From Sphagnum magellanicum (taxonomy: Eukaryota > Streptophyta > Sphagnopsida > Sphagnales > Sphagnaceae), in the NCBI GenBank assembly GCA_021904315.1, contig CM038916.1:15341065-15405064 (forward strand): 64,000 nt of DNA, read 5' to 3'. Within the stretch, counting starts at the first letter, position 1; every line of letters begins with the position of its first letter. The position numbers and the translations under genes were made by a program. Below, piece by piece: positions 14,281 to 25,772 of this stretch. The notes under the pieces were generated by a model. The model was not told the origin of the DNA. It did no database searches and worked only from the letters and a program-made list of their open reading frames with translations.

Positions 14281-15589
14281 GAACTTCAGTGTGCCCCCAC
14301 CCTACTAGTGGAAGTGATCTTAGTCACCAACCATTTCACTCACAATTTGAGTGGAATGCACCTATCCCACTATAGTGGTTTGGTAATGGTTTTTGATGTC
14401 CCTAATGATTGGGGTTTTATGGCAAGGGACATGTCATTGCACAACTACCATGCATGCCCAAACCATTAGTTACAGGGAACCAATTTCTAGAGTTTAAATG
14501 AGTGGAATGGTCAATTTGGCATTTCCATTCACCCCTTATTGATATTTTTGTTTGATGTTTGGCATATTACTACTTTCACACTTCAATTCCATAGATTGAT
14601 TTACATTGTCATTTATCATGGTAGGGTGTGGTAAGCACCATGTTCAATATTGAGTGGTGGGATTAATGATGATTGTATCTTAGATATGACATTATTAGTG
14701 ACTTTGGAGGCCACTCCTATAAAATTATTCCATGCACCAACCTAGTGTAATATGTGTTGCAAGGTGTTGTTAAGCATATGGAAATGAATGCAAATTTTAT
14801 TATTTTGATGCAAGTGACATACAAGTGATCCTAACTGCACATATGGAGAATTACCCCATATAGATGTGGGATGCAAATGTTTAGTACCTTTGGACTCCAA
14901 ATGCCAATTAAGAAAGTTCAAGTATGTGTGTCATTCATGGAAAGGTATAGGATCTCGTAGCTTTAAGGTGAATGCCATTAACATGTTTCATGGAATCATA
15001 ATTATAGATGATGCAACCAAATTGTTCAATGGGGATTGTCAGCTTATTACAAATTGTGCACACTCGCATGTACACATAACACTATAAAGTTCTGAGTTCC
15101 TATGACTTGGAATTTCATCCCAAGATTCAATATCTTGTGTCTTGTTGTGGAAAATTCTAAAACGTCAAGTTACATGTTGTGATTGATAAGGTTCAAAGGA
15201 GGAACACACAAGGCTAAAGAAGAAGTGAAATATGCAAGCATGAATATCAAAGGTACCATTTCATCTAAAAGGTCCATGTGCATGTTTAATACATGGTGTG
15301 AAGCAACTTTTGTCCCTCTACCTCCGGTTCTACAAGGTGACTATGCTTGAAAGCACAAATGCTACCGATGAAGGACAAATGCGAATGTATGTCTAGTTAT
15401 TAGGTTGCGTTCGTAGATGAAGTTAATTATTTTGCCTTCCAAGCATCATTCACAATTCAACATTGATAGATTCGTTATTTAGATTCACACATTCCAAATC
15501 CTAGAACCTTATATCAAATTGTCATCCCTTTTAATGAACACTTATGGACTCAACACCTTCTTAAACTTGGCTACAACCAGCAAGCCTTT

Positions 15590-15935
15590 GAACTATTGTT
15601 TCTAACACATAGGTTGTCCAAATTTCGCTTGCTTTAGCTCTCTGGAAAACTAACAACTAGGCGCACCTTCCCACCAAATATCAAGATCTGCAGCTAAATA
15701 ACTAGGAAGTTATGCTACGAAACCCGAGAGGGTTTTGCAAAGGAAATTGGTCCAACTCGACTGCAGACCCCCAGTCATTTGGAGAATTGTTTCTCCCACA
15801 TACGTTGTCCAAATCTAGCTTGCTATAGCTCTCTGGAAAGATAACAACTAGGCGCACCTTCCCACCAAATATCAAGATCTGGAGCTAAATAACTAGGAAG
15901 TTATGCTACGAAACCCGAGAGGTTTTTTGTGAAGT
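15590..15935 (+). repeat. Two direct copies of about 160 bp in the LTR-like element
   Basis: 15590-15745 is repeated with few changes at 15786-15935. Shared blocks include TAACAACTAGGCGCACCTTC and GGAAGTTATGCTACGAAACC. Copy 2 of the element has a corresponding, more diverged duplication at about 29500-29870 on the other strand, so the duplication predates the split of the copies. Confidence 0.8.
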
Positions 15936-16161
15936 TTCTCTAAATTCTAACCTTCCAACCTCATTATTCCTCATCCCCATTCCTTAAAACTATTACAAGA
16001 TCTTCCCTCCACTCCTTTCCTTCTTCCCTCTCCTAAGTCTCATCCCCATTTCCCTTCAAAAAGCTTGTGAAATAAGTATTCAAGGAAATTCTCCAAGGCA
16101 AAGAGAGCGCCCCCCAATCATTCGAGCCGCCTTTTAAAGAGAAGGGGAAGGGAGGAGGGAG

Positions 16162-16410
16162 GATCCATGCTTGGTGAACAATGAAGATCCCTTGCTTGGT
16201 GGTCAATGAAGATCCTTTGCTTGGTGGTCAATGAAAATCCCTTGCTTGGTGGTCAATGAAGATCCCTTGCTTGGTGGTCAATGAAGATCCCTTGCTTGGT
16301 GGTTAATGAAGATCCCTTGCTTGGTGGTCAATGAAGATCCCTTGCTTGGTGGTCAATGAAGATCCCTTGCTTGGTGGTCAATGAAGGATCCCATGCTTGG
16401 TGGTCAATGG
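16162..16410 (+). repeat. 25-bp minisatellite, 10 copies
   Basis: The unit is close to GATCCCTTGCTTGGTGGTCA plus ATGAA and is repeated ten times with single-base variation at the edges. It lies about 160 bp upstream of the TATA box in the LTR-like element. The second element has a shorter relative (about 4 units, 29150-29262, inverted), so copy number has changed between insertions. Its position is where a retroelement enhancer would lie; that role is inference. Confidence 0.9.
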
Positions 16411-16568
16411 GAGGAGAAGAAGAAGGTTCCTTGCTACCTATTCCCACTTCCCCTTGAGCAACTTTATTTGAACCTTCATTTTATTTTATTTTTTATCCTT
16501 TGACCTTAAATTTTTACTTTACCATGGTCCTAGGCCATCATTTACACCTCCTCTTCCTTTCCTCTGCC

Positions 16569-16575
16569 TATAAAT
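16569..16575 (+). promoter_or_regulatory. TATA box of LTR-like element ORF
   Basis: TATAAAT lies 96 bases upstream of the ATG at 16665 and is conserved in the second, otherwise decayed, copy (CTATAAATT on the minus strand near 28965). A start site some 30 bases downstream would exclude the nearer in-frame ATG at 16593 from the message. Confidence 0.6.
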
Positions 16576-16664
16576 CATGACCGCAAAATTTGATGTCACA
16601 AGTCCACCCCACCTCCATTGTCAATTCGATTTTGTTGAAGATTTTTCCTTTCTTCCTTGAAAGT

Positions 16665-17087
16665 ATGGCGTTGCGCACGGTCACATCTTACGGGCCCCAA
16701 GCCGCACAAGCGGATGCAGAACTGCCTTCGGAGCCATCTTTAGATCTAACCCTAACGCAGCGTCCTCGCGATGAAGAACCCGAACCTCGCGAAGTGCGCG
16801 CTCATCTCGAAGTTGAACCCCCTCGAGCTTGGTACTATCGTATTTCGCCCAACTCCCGCACCCTGGTGATCTTATTACAAGTTGACCCCGCTTCTGGTGA
16901 CGAACCCGAAACTGTCTACGAAGGTTGTTATGAAACCGAAGACACTTCTATCTTCGCTTGGTCTTCAGTTCCCGGCGTTGGACACTATCGTTCGTTGCGC
17001 GGTCCAATTCGTCGACTACCTCCTAACAACAAAGCGGACTACCTAGTTCGTACCATTCGACGCATTCTAGACTTCCTACAGTTATGA
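16665..17087 (+). CDS. 140-residue protein encoded inside LTR-like element, family unknown
   Basis: I do not recognise this protein. The intact ORF starts MALRTVTSYG. Its N-terminal third (about residues 15-50) is acidic and Pro/Glu-rich. Its C-terminal two-thirds form a compact region with WYYRISP, LVILLQVDPASGDE, IFAWSSVPG and RRLPPNNKADYLVRTIRR motifs and end in an amphipathic basic helix. The ATG at 16665 is preferred because the in-frame ATG at 16593 lies at the predicted transcription start and is followed by a stop in copy 2. The region is GC-richer than its surroundings, with C/G-ending codons, so it looks like recently functional coding DNA. The second copy shares about 97 colinear codons without an indel. 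It could be a retroelement accessory protein or a captured host fragment. Confidence 0.65.
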   Translation: MALRTVTSYGPQAAQADAELPSEPSLDLTLTQRPRDEEPEPREVRAHLEVEPPRAWYYRISPNSRTLVILLQVDPASGDEPETVYEGCYETEDTSIFAWSSVPGVGHYRSLRGPIRRLPPNNKADYLVRTIRRILDFLQL

Positions 17088-17151
17088 GCTAAAGCGTAGC
17101 TTAAAACTTGACATGTACTTGTAGCTCCTTGTTGAGCTTGCTCATAATCTA

Positions 17152-17157
17152 AATAAA
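17152..17157 (+). terminator. Poly(A) signal downstream of the 140-residue ORF
   Basis: AATAAA occurs 64 bases after the stop codon. The surrounding sequence (CTAAATAAA) is conserved in the second element. Together with the TATA box it makes a self-contained transcription unit; in an LTR these signals would bound the R region. Confidence 0.5.
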
Positions 17158-19993
17158 CATTTCAGTCCTCATGAAACTCCTATTATCACTGGCACACTGT
17201 CACATCGTCTATTTGATCATTAAGCTGATTTGAATCAATCCTTCGCTCCTATGGGTTGAAGATTGCTTTAGCTCTATTGGGCCTTTCACTAACCCCCTCA
17301 CCCTACTTCATAAATTCCCAACGTTCTTGCTACTTGCCAACTACTAATACTAGACCAATGTTTTGTCGCACACCATGAACTCTGGTGTTTGTTTTTCTTT
17401 CCCCAGCTTTCTAGAGATTTCTCATCCCTATTTCCGCCAGTAAGGTTCCAAAACTATGGTTTATCAACTCTTTGCTGCAGAAAAGAACTAACCCAACTAA
17501 CATCATATTTCAGACAACTAAACCCCCCCCCTCACACCTTGTGCACACTCATCAACCCCTATTCTAACACAAAGTTGTTAAACCCCCCTAATAACTTCAC
17601 CACACTCACATATTCCTAACCCAATTTTTAAATATTGAAACTACTAGCCCTGGCCATGTCGGTAGAGCTCACATGGCTAGTGTATATGACAAGTAAAGTT
17701 TATGGCATTAAGACTAGATGTAAGTGATTTGACCTTAATGATACAAGGCCAAATGATGCACAAACCTCAAACCTTAGTGAAATGAACTTGGTTTAAATGA
17801 TAAACCTCAAATAAACTTAGGGAAACGTGTCTAATTAACACAAGCCCTTATGAGATGTAGACATGAGTGGCATATGTTAAGTGACACATGTGAAGTTTTA
17901 TTGACATACCCCTTAGTAACAAACCCAAGTGAAAATATAAACTTGAATGACATAGGTGGAATGGGATGGGCTTTATTGGCATAGGCCATAATGATATATT
18001 ACATTAAGCCAAAATGTAGTAAGAAACCCATGTGGCATAGGCACCAATGATGTATTACACCTTAGTGACATAGGTTGAATGACACATGTCATAATGATAT
18101 AGACCTATGTCCTAGTGATAGAGGATGAGTGAAAAAGGACCTAATGATATAGACCTAGGTCCATAATAGAGGTTGAATGACATATGCCGTAGTGATATAG
18201 ACCTATGTCCTAGTAATAAAGTATGATTAAAAGAAGACCTTAGACATAGGTCCTAGTACAGAGGTTGAATATTACACCTTAGTGACATAGGCACTACTGA
18301 TATATTACACTTTAGTGACATGGGCTATAGTGATGTAAACCTAGGTCCTAGTGATAGAGGTTTAATGACACATTGTTAAAGGCATAATTATTGGACCCTT
18401 AGTTGGTTTTTAAATATTTATTGTAGTCTAGTAGTGCAAAATTACCAGAAGTATATTTAGATTTAAATGTTTGAAAAGCCATTCTATCCATTGATCTAGG
18501 TTGTGGTTGATTTGATTCATCCATCAAGTGGTAGGTTAGAATGTTCTATAATGTGGGAATTAAGTACAATTTGAGTTTAACCAAGAAGAATGGGATTTAG
18601 GTCAAATTTGCAACCTAACTACCTTAATCTAGGAGATAACTATTATAGTAGTGATAGTTGAAAGGAAAAATGGAAAAGAAATAGGATCAAAGTTGTGTGA
18701 TGTTAGCCACCATTTACCTTGGTGGTGTATGGCTACTTGAAGGAACATGATTCTAGAATTGGAGATAGGAGGGGGAGAAAGAAATGTTTGTGTTTGTGTA
18801 TGTGTGCATTTATGTGAAAGAAGGAGAACAGACTTGAAGTAGAGCCATAGGGCTACAACAAGGTAGTTCCAATAATAGAAGCTACATGATTCTAGTAGTA
18901 GAGGCTACAATTGTACTTGTATTTGGTTTTAAATAAGGGTTTTGTTTGGGCTTGAATGAAAAGAGGTTGTTGTTCACACCCTATTGGACATGTTATTGCC
19001 TTGCATGTCGTTTTTCTAGCTTTTATTTGTTGTTGTAGGACATACTTAACTTGCTGGAGTTTTATTCATAAAGTACAAATAGCCCCTTTTCAAGGCATAA
19101 CTTTGTGAAAATAGTTCGAAACACATTACCATTTCTTCTAATAGTAATGTAATGGTGAATCCAATGTCCACTCCAATGATCGGGTAACATTGATGTTATA
19201 TGGCCATCCCATTTAACAATAATATACATATACATTTACACCAATATAATTGTGTTTATGGTGGTTTCAATCATCTTATGATGCTTGAATCCATATATAC
19301 ATGTTAGATTTCTCATGACTAGATCAATGTATTCAAATGCATCACTTGAGTCTTCGCGGTACGAATACATCCATAAGTAAATTACCCATGGTCTTAGGGC
19401 ACTATGGGAAATTCCACATAATGCACATTTTTTATGACACCTTTCCCATATGTCCATCCCATGCACTTGAAATTTCTTGGGTTTCAATTTAGTTCCATTA
19501 GAATCTAGCATGTAATTATAGTTGCATGTGACATACATATAAGAAAATTAAATACTTAAAATTTATTTTTGTACATAATCAATGGTGAACATGCCCACTC
19601 ACTTTCCACTCAAGTATTCAAAAAATGGGCATCATAATTGCCTTCCATTATAAGCCTATATGGTGGAATGAAATGAATCACATTCCACTTAATTATGTAA
19701 TCTAGAAGATGACATAATCATGTTGCCTTTCACTATATTTGATATATTGTATACTAACACAAGTCCCATTCCACTTAAATAGTAAAAAAGGTAGCATTAT
19801 CATAGTTGCCTTCCACTACAGTTTATGTATGGTGGAATGGCACAAGCCCCACCCACTCAGATAGTTAAGAAGGTGACATTGTCATCTCACTTTCACTATA
19901 ATCCATGAACAGTGGAATGGGCAAGTCCCATTTCACTCAAATCCAATTTGAGTGGAAGTGCGTAGTGGTGTTGGACCATGTTTTCTAATAATG

Positions 19994-21129
19994 GATCCAT
20001 AAGGAAGTGAAAGTCAATCTTTCAATTTTTTCGGTCTTTGCTTAGAATTAGCATGAGAATCAACACCCCAAAATCGACAATCAAAACTAATTTTGCTAAT
20101 AAATTGTTGTAGAAGTTAGTGTTAACAACTTGACTTGACAAATCTAGTTGTTGATCTCTATGGAGGGTTGACAAAGCTATTGATTGTCTTCAAAATAAAT
20201 GAAAGATTAAAAGTCTTTAGTAATTAGAAGTATAATATAAGTAATTGTTTATAAGCCCTAATGATAATTCCAATATCAAACTGCACTTATGAAGCTACAC
20301 AATGGAACACATGCTCCTATCCATACAAGGGATAGCTCACCATTGAAGCTCAAGATGAAGCTTCAACCAACATCCAAAGCCCATTTTACAAAATACTACA
20401 AAATCCAATAATTAATTGAATTCCATTGACATCACAATTAATATATTTGGAATGAAACAAACCATCTTTAACATGACTTTTGTTCATATGTAGATGGGTT
20501 GCAACTAGTAACTAGCAACAATTGGCAATTGTCACAAGTCTTGCTAGGGATGTATTTCTTCAAGAGGAAAGGGTGAAGAAGGTTGAGGAGGAACAAGAAA
20601 AATGCACATTTGAAAGAGAAAATATGTTGAAAATTGTGTGACTTATATTTTTCAAATACATGAGAAGCAAGGCAAAAACTAAGTTAGCCATGATCCTTGA
20701 TAAAAAGTCTACATTTATCCAAAGAAGAATGGAGAAGGAGAAATTAATGAAACTAGGACTCGCAATGCAATTACCAACCTATGATTCATGACTAAAAGAT
20801 GATCAATACCATCAACAAATCTCAAGGTAATTGTAGGCTTTTGGCCCAAGTTTCAATAATCAATTTAAGAATGCTTAAAACTTTTGCTTAAATCTTCTAG
20901 AAATTGATATCCTTGAAACATTTTAGTATTGCTCTAAGGTCAAGGGAAATATGTGTTTTAATAACAATTTCAAGGTCAATATAATTATATAACTAAGAAT
21001 CTTGAATTGAGAATCACGAGGGTTTTGCAAGGTTATTCTGGATACTGGTTTTGGGTTAAGTTGTGAATGCTTGTAGCTTAGTGAGTGGGCACATTAAAGC
21101 CACAAACCAAAGCATCTCCTAAATTCAAG
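19994..21129. other. Short intergenic stretch between CACTA element and MULE
   Basis: Nothing coding is recognised. It holds the right CACTA target duplication at its start and the MULE 9-bp duplication AAATTCAAG (21121-21129) at its end. Confidence 0.6.
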
Positions 21130-21370
21130 GCAAAACACTAAATAACCCCTAATGAGTTTTGTCCGACATAGTATCCAACCCCCTAACCCACCACTAGCTT
21201 TAACCCCACCAACATAGTTGGGCCCTCCTTTCACCATTGATAGAACATCCCTAACACCATCGACCCTCTCTTCACCTTTCTGCCATCAACTACAACCCAT
21301 TTGAGCATACTTTTTGATTTGTATTATAGAGCACAAGTTTTTTTAGCCTTAGTCTAACATTCAAATTCAA
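21130..21370 (+). repeat. MULE left terminal inverted repeat
   Basis: About 230 bp match the reverse complement of the right end, which is itself split by an inserted inverted-repeat element (right TIR is 46596-46487 plus 45310-45190). Homologous blocks include CTTTCTGC...CAACCCATTTGAGCA. In MULEs the TIRs usually contain the promoters of the internal genes, which would suit the plus-strand gene starting at 21660. Confidence 0.8.
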
Positions 21371-22720
21371 ATGTGAGTTAAAAATAACTTTAGTTTGGTT
21401 GAAGATTTTAGGGTTTAGGGAGGGTGTAGAACCATGTGAATTACAAGAACGAATTTGGTGAAGTGACATGAATTTCAATGAATTTCATTGCCCTATTGCA
21501 TTATTTTGTTGGAAGGTTTTAGTTGAGGTGCACTGGAGAAATACATAGTCTAGGGTTTTATGCACATGAATATTGCATTCAAGTACATTGTCTTTTGAAA
21601 TAGACACCTTAAAGGTTGCCTTGCATTATTCTTTGTAGAAATTTAGGGTTTTGGTAGGCATGGAGGTGAGAGAGGGAAATGTTGTGTCTTTTCTCCCTGC
21701 TACTATTATTATAACCGAATTTAGTCAAAGCACTACAATTAATGTAGTTACCACAGTTGTTGGCCCCCTTATTCTAATTACCATATTTGTGGAAAATGAA
21801 ACTGGTGTTGGAAAAGATTTGGACATTGTAGAGGACATTGATAGAACAGTACAAAGAGTTGTTACAATGTGCTTTATAAAGGAAGGATACAAAGAACACT
21901 TGCGTTTGGAGGTGTTGTCCACCCTTGCTTTTGCCAACCCTAACATAATCAACTTGCTTGGGTGTAAGAAGTATGTTGATCTTATCAGCACAACACTAGT
22001 TAGATGGGTTCCAAGGGTGAGCTTCAATGTGTATCCTTTTAAAACCCTAAATTATATCTCTTTTTGTTATCTTTTGCTTTATCACACCTTTTAAGCTTGA
22101 TTTGATAAGGGGATTATGTTAAGGTTGCAAATTTTCAATGGCGATTGAAACATTATGTAAAAATGAAATTCTTTAACAATAACATCATATGATGTTCTGC
22201 TATTACATTTTGAATAACAAAAGTGACTTACCATCGTTAATTTTCTATCAACTTTAGCTCTTCAATTGGTAAGAACACAATTGTCAACTATCCTGGCTAT
22301 TTGTCCTCCCAAATTCTTTTGATGTTTAGATATTTACAACTAACACTTACATGCCATGTAATGACATTGTGTTTTATAAGTTTTTGGAGGCCCTAAAAGC
22401 AACATCAAACTTTACAAATGTACAATGCAATAGAGAAGGAAAACTTGTGTTGCATTATACCAAGAGGAGGAGTATGAAGAACTTGCAGTTGAAGTGCATT
22501 TTGAATGCAAACAACCAAACATACTTATGTGCAATTAACCTACCCTCCAATGCAAATTCTCCAAGCAATGCATGAAAGATAATAACATTTTTTCCTACCT
22601 CATGATGATGAAGTTGTGCCTTAATTACAAGGGAAAGTAACTATTTAAAATGTACCCAATTTGTACCAAGAGTGAAACAAAGGAAATTTTAACGTTCAAA
22701 GAGAAATATGGCAAGGATAC

Positions 22721-23560
22721 TGACGAGCTCCCGAACTCCTTGATGGATTCAAATGTGAGTATGAAGTGAAAACGTCAAAAGAGTAAGGAGTTGGGGCACG
22801 CTCCCTAGTTCATAGCACTTTGGGGTTAGAGGGGCGTGTTGGAGTTCTGGGATGGGACTAGGAAAAATAAAAAGTGATCAATCACTCACACGGACCTACA
22901 CAAACCAAACAACAAGTTGGTTAATGCATAGTTAGAGCACTTTTGGTGCTAGGACGAGCCACGGGCAAACTCGGATTCAGAAGACTCACCACGGCCCGGA
23001 CTTGGGGGAAGCCATCACCTTCCCCCTTATAATATACTTTGTAGCTGGCCACAGGACCAACATCCAAATGGCATTTTGTCCCAGGACTCCCAAGTGGGAG
23101 TCCCGAAATTCCCAAAGTTGGGACTTTTGCGAGTTTGGGGGCTCATAACTTTGTCTGCAGACCTCCGATTAAGATGGGGTCTAAATCAAAGTTATAGCCC
23201 TCGTTGAGATCTTTCCAATAGTATGTCGCATGCCACCTACACGTAAGGAAATTGAGGTGATTCCCGACTTTTAGTGATCTGGAGTCAAATTGCCAATTTG
23301 ACTCCCGACCCTTCTTTTGGCCATAACTTGTGTTTTAGGTGTCCAAATGGGTCATGCGAGCCCATTTTAAAAATTTACGTTCCAAGAGCTTTCCAATGAT
23401 ATAAGTAACGTTTCAATCCAACGATTTTTGACCCTTGAAATTGCCCTCTAAAAATTTAGGAGTCCATTGGGACTTCAACTCCCAAGATGGGAGTTCACTT
23501 GGGAGTGTGAGGGTTCATTCCCTCACACTCTTTTGCACTCCCAGAAGCATGAAATGTAAC
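22721..23560 (+). mobile_element. Solo LTR, copy A (most diverged)
   Basis: It starts TGACGAGCTCCC and is alignable along its length to the copies at 28069-28889 and 33602-34409. Shared landmarks include CACCACGGCCCGGA, GAAGCCA(T/C)CACCTTCCCCC, a TATAATATA box-like block and TTTAGTGATC/GGTCGGGAGTC. The right end is uncertain (about 23553-23572), and I could not find a matching target duplication. It interrupts the first part of the MULE Ulp1-like gene. Confidence 0.7.
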
Positions 23561-24499
23561 TCTCAGGGTCAATCTTGGCCCGCACCTTTGTAAACCCTTG
23601 CCTTGGTCGTGAACCTAAGGCTAAGGTTGTGACAGATACACCATGCAAGAATAAACGTCGTAATTCTGATGTAGTCCTTCAAAAAGAAATGAGTTACAAA
23701 TGGTAACCAAATTGGGGTAGAGGGGGCAATGCCACCTCCATAAGCAATAGCACCACAACATAAGGAGGTTATTAACTTGTCTAATGCTAATGACGATGGT
23801 TTCATCTTATTTCCAAAACATAAAAAGGGGAAAAATGGATTTGTTTCTAACCTGTCCCTTTCTAGAAAAAACACATTTGCCCAAATTATAACGCAAAAGA
23901 AGATAATTCTTCTTATGCACAAAAAAAGGTCTACTAGAACAATTGTACCAACTTCACATCTTTCTACGACATTATCTCAGCATTCTATTGCTACAATAAT
24001 ACAATAATCAGTTGTTGTTGGAAGTAGGGTTAAAGTCGAGACAAAGGCCCAGGCCATTGTAGTAACTTTCAAAGTAAAGAAGTTTTTTGACACTAGTAGA
24101 AAATGGTCATTTTACAACTGGTCCATGCGATTAATTTTTAGTTGCAAGTGACATTTCTAACTAAAATATCAATAGTTGCATTGACACTAATCGCAAACAA
24201 TAACAAAATTTGGCTAAATGAAAAAGTCAACGAAATACGCCTTCATCCTTTGACTAGTCATATACATATTGTCATTTGCAACTAAGATGTAACATTTTTA
24301 GTGAACAACGGGAACAAGTTATGTGTTACCATGTGTCCCAACTCTTAAATATTAAAAATATTTTATTATTATTTTTGAAATAATCTAAGATGTTTAATTT
24401 TTATGTTTGTATGGTTTAGATTGTGACACATGGTGGAATAGAAAATTGTCATGTGGCATATTAATTGAAATTTTCCAAATTAAATTTAAATCAATATTT

Positions 24500-24640
24500 A
24501 GGTATGTAGGTTGAACTAGGTATTTACCTACCTATATACCTACCTACCCATCTAGGCTAAACATCTATTTAGATAAAACCTATTTACTTACCTAGGCCAA
24601 ATACCTACTTAAGTAGGTAGGTAGGTAAATTAAGGAAGTA
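24500..24640. repeat. Tetranucleotide-like (CTAC/GTAG) low-complexity tract
   Basis: Runs of ACCTACCTA and its complement TAGGTAGGTA face each other within 140 bases, so the tract can also fold back on itself. Confidence 0.6.
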
Positions 24641-24760
24641 AGTAGTTAAATGTAAGTACATGAATATTTTTATTTTATTTTTGGTTCAGTCATTTTTATT
24701 GACTCATCCCATATACCCATCTTTTTAAATATGAAAATGTGAGACAAAACACCTGTTTAT

Positions 24761-24912
24761 GTACTTTTCAAGATGAGAATGAAAGCCAAAACATACGGGA
24801 TAAATTTTTTAATTACAAGTCGTTTACGACTAAAAATGTTTAATCACAAATGACTTGTAACTAAAAATTTTATCCCATATGTTTTAGCTTTCATTCTCAT
24901 CTTGAAAAGTAT
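24761..24912. repeat. Near-perfect 61-bp hairpin within the CACTA element
   Basis: 24761-24821 pairs with 24852-24912 with about six mismatches, leaving a loop near 30 nt. The shared arm contains CTTTTCAAGATGAGAATGAA. It could be a small foldback insertion or a small-RNA precursor-like structure. Confidence 0.85.
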
Positions 24913-25743
24913 ATAATTAAGTAGGTAAGTGATAACTAACTAGCTAATTAATAAAATTTATAAACTATCCAACTAACTAATTATTTATAGTAATAATCAT
25001 TAACATCTTATGATTACTGAATGAATTATATTATTAGTTATTAATATTATTTAATTTATTAGCTAGATAAATAATAATAATATCTAATTATATATATAAA
25101 ATAATCTATCAACCAATTTAATTAGCTAATAGTTGGCTAATATTGAAATAATTAGTTAATTATTATAATTAATAAATTATTATTTCATAATCAAATAAAT
25201 TAATATAATAACTGAAATATTCAATATTTAATAATTATTAAATATTAATTATAAATATCGTACTAGTTATTTAATATCTAATAATATTATTCGTCCCATT
25301 ATTATTTTCATTTATATAGTTAATAATAAATGTACATGTAAATATTTAATAATATCAATAACATTAATTCAATTATTATTACAGTTAGGTGGTAGGCAAG
25401 GTTAATTATTTTATTTTTATTATTCATATTATTATTTCATTCATTAAAGCTATTTATGAAATATTACAATAAATATTTTATGTTTTTAATAATTATATTT
25501 TTCCTTTGAAAATACTTTCTGCATTTGTATAATAATTTATTAGATTTCCATTGTAACTAATAAAATAATAAAACTGAAAATAGATAAATAAATATATCAT
25601 TAATTTATTATAATCATTGAATTATTAATAATTAGTAAATATCAATTATAAATTTGAAATAGAAAAACTTAAAATTATATATTTATATTATTTATTAGTA
25701 ATTATTATATTGATCTAATAATACATCATATTTTTTACTTATT

Positions 25744-25772
25744 ATAATAATAATAATAATAATAATAATAAT
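25744..25772. repeat. (TAA)n microsatellite
   Basis: About ten uninterrupted TAA units inside the AT-rich core of the small CACTA element. Confidence 0.9.

Larger units (their letters stand above)
15297..17671 (+). mobile_element. 2,375-bp TG...CA element (solo-LTR-like) carrying an ORF, copy 1
   Basis: It begins TGTGAAGCAACTTTTG, ends GGTAGAGCTCA and is flanked by the 5-bp duplication CATGG (15292-15296 and 17672-17676). It interrupts the right arm of the CACTA palindrome, and the other arm gives the approximate uninterrupted target sequence. A diverged second copy with a different 5-bp duplication lies at 26892-30135 in inverted orientation, so this is a mobile unit. TG...CA ends, 5-bp duplications, a TATA box and a downstream AATAAA fit a long solo LTR, or a non-autonomous element with LTR-type ends. 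No terminal direct repeats are present inside it. Internally it has a 170-bp duplication, a 25-bp minisatellite and a 140-codon ORF. Confidence 0.75.
10350..18380. repeat. Large imperfect palindrome inside the CACTA element
   Basis: The left arm runs from about 10350 to 12830. The right arm is its reverse complement from about 13110 to 15291 and resumes at 17672-18380 after an insertion. Matching blocks read by eye include 11150-11200 against 14895-14945, 11390-11480 against 14620-14715, and 10600-10890 against 17640-17950. Each arm is near 2.5-3 kb, with a spacer of a few hundred bases at about 12840-13110. The arms hold tandem units of about 370 bp. Transcription through this would give a long self-complementary RNA. 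Confidence 0.8.
7336..19993. mobile_element. 12.66-kb CACTA (En/Spm-type) element, no transposase seen
   Basis: The left end reads CACTACTAGGAAACAGGGTC. The right end, reverse-complemented, reads CATTATTAGAAAACATGGTC, so the TIRs match apart from scattered transitions. Both ends are flanked by the 3-bp target duplication GAT (7333-7335 and 19994-19996), the size CACTA elements make. Subterminal DNA at both ends carries repeated short motifs around TCCACTCAAAT and its complement, as CACTA subterminal regions do. The interior is dominated by a large inverted repeat (about 10350-18380) and tandem repeats. I see no TNP2-like transposase, so it is probably non-autonomous. A 2,375-bp TG...CA element sits inside it; without that it would be about 10.3 kb. 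Confidence 0.85.

Noticed and set aside
19236-19538. 100-codon minus-strand frame with several Cys residues near the right end of the CACTA element
   Set aside because: No recognisable transposase or captured-gene motif; kept as part of the mobile element only.
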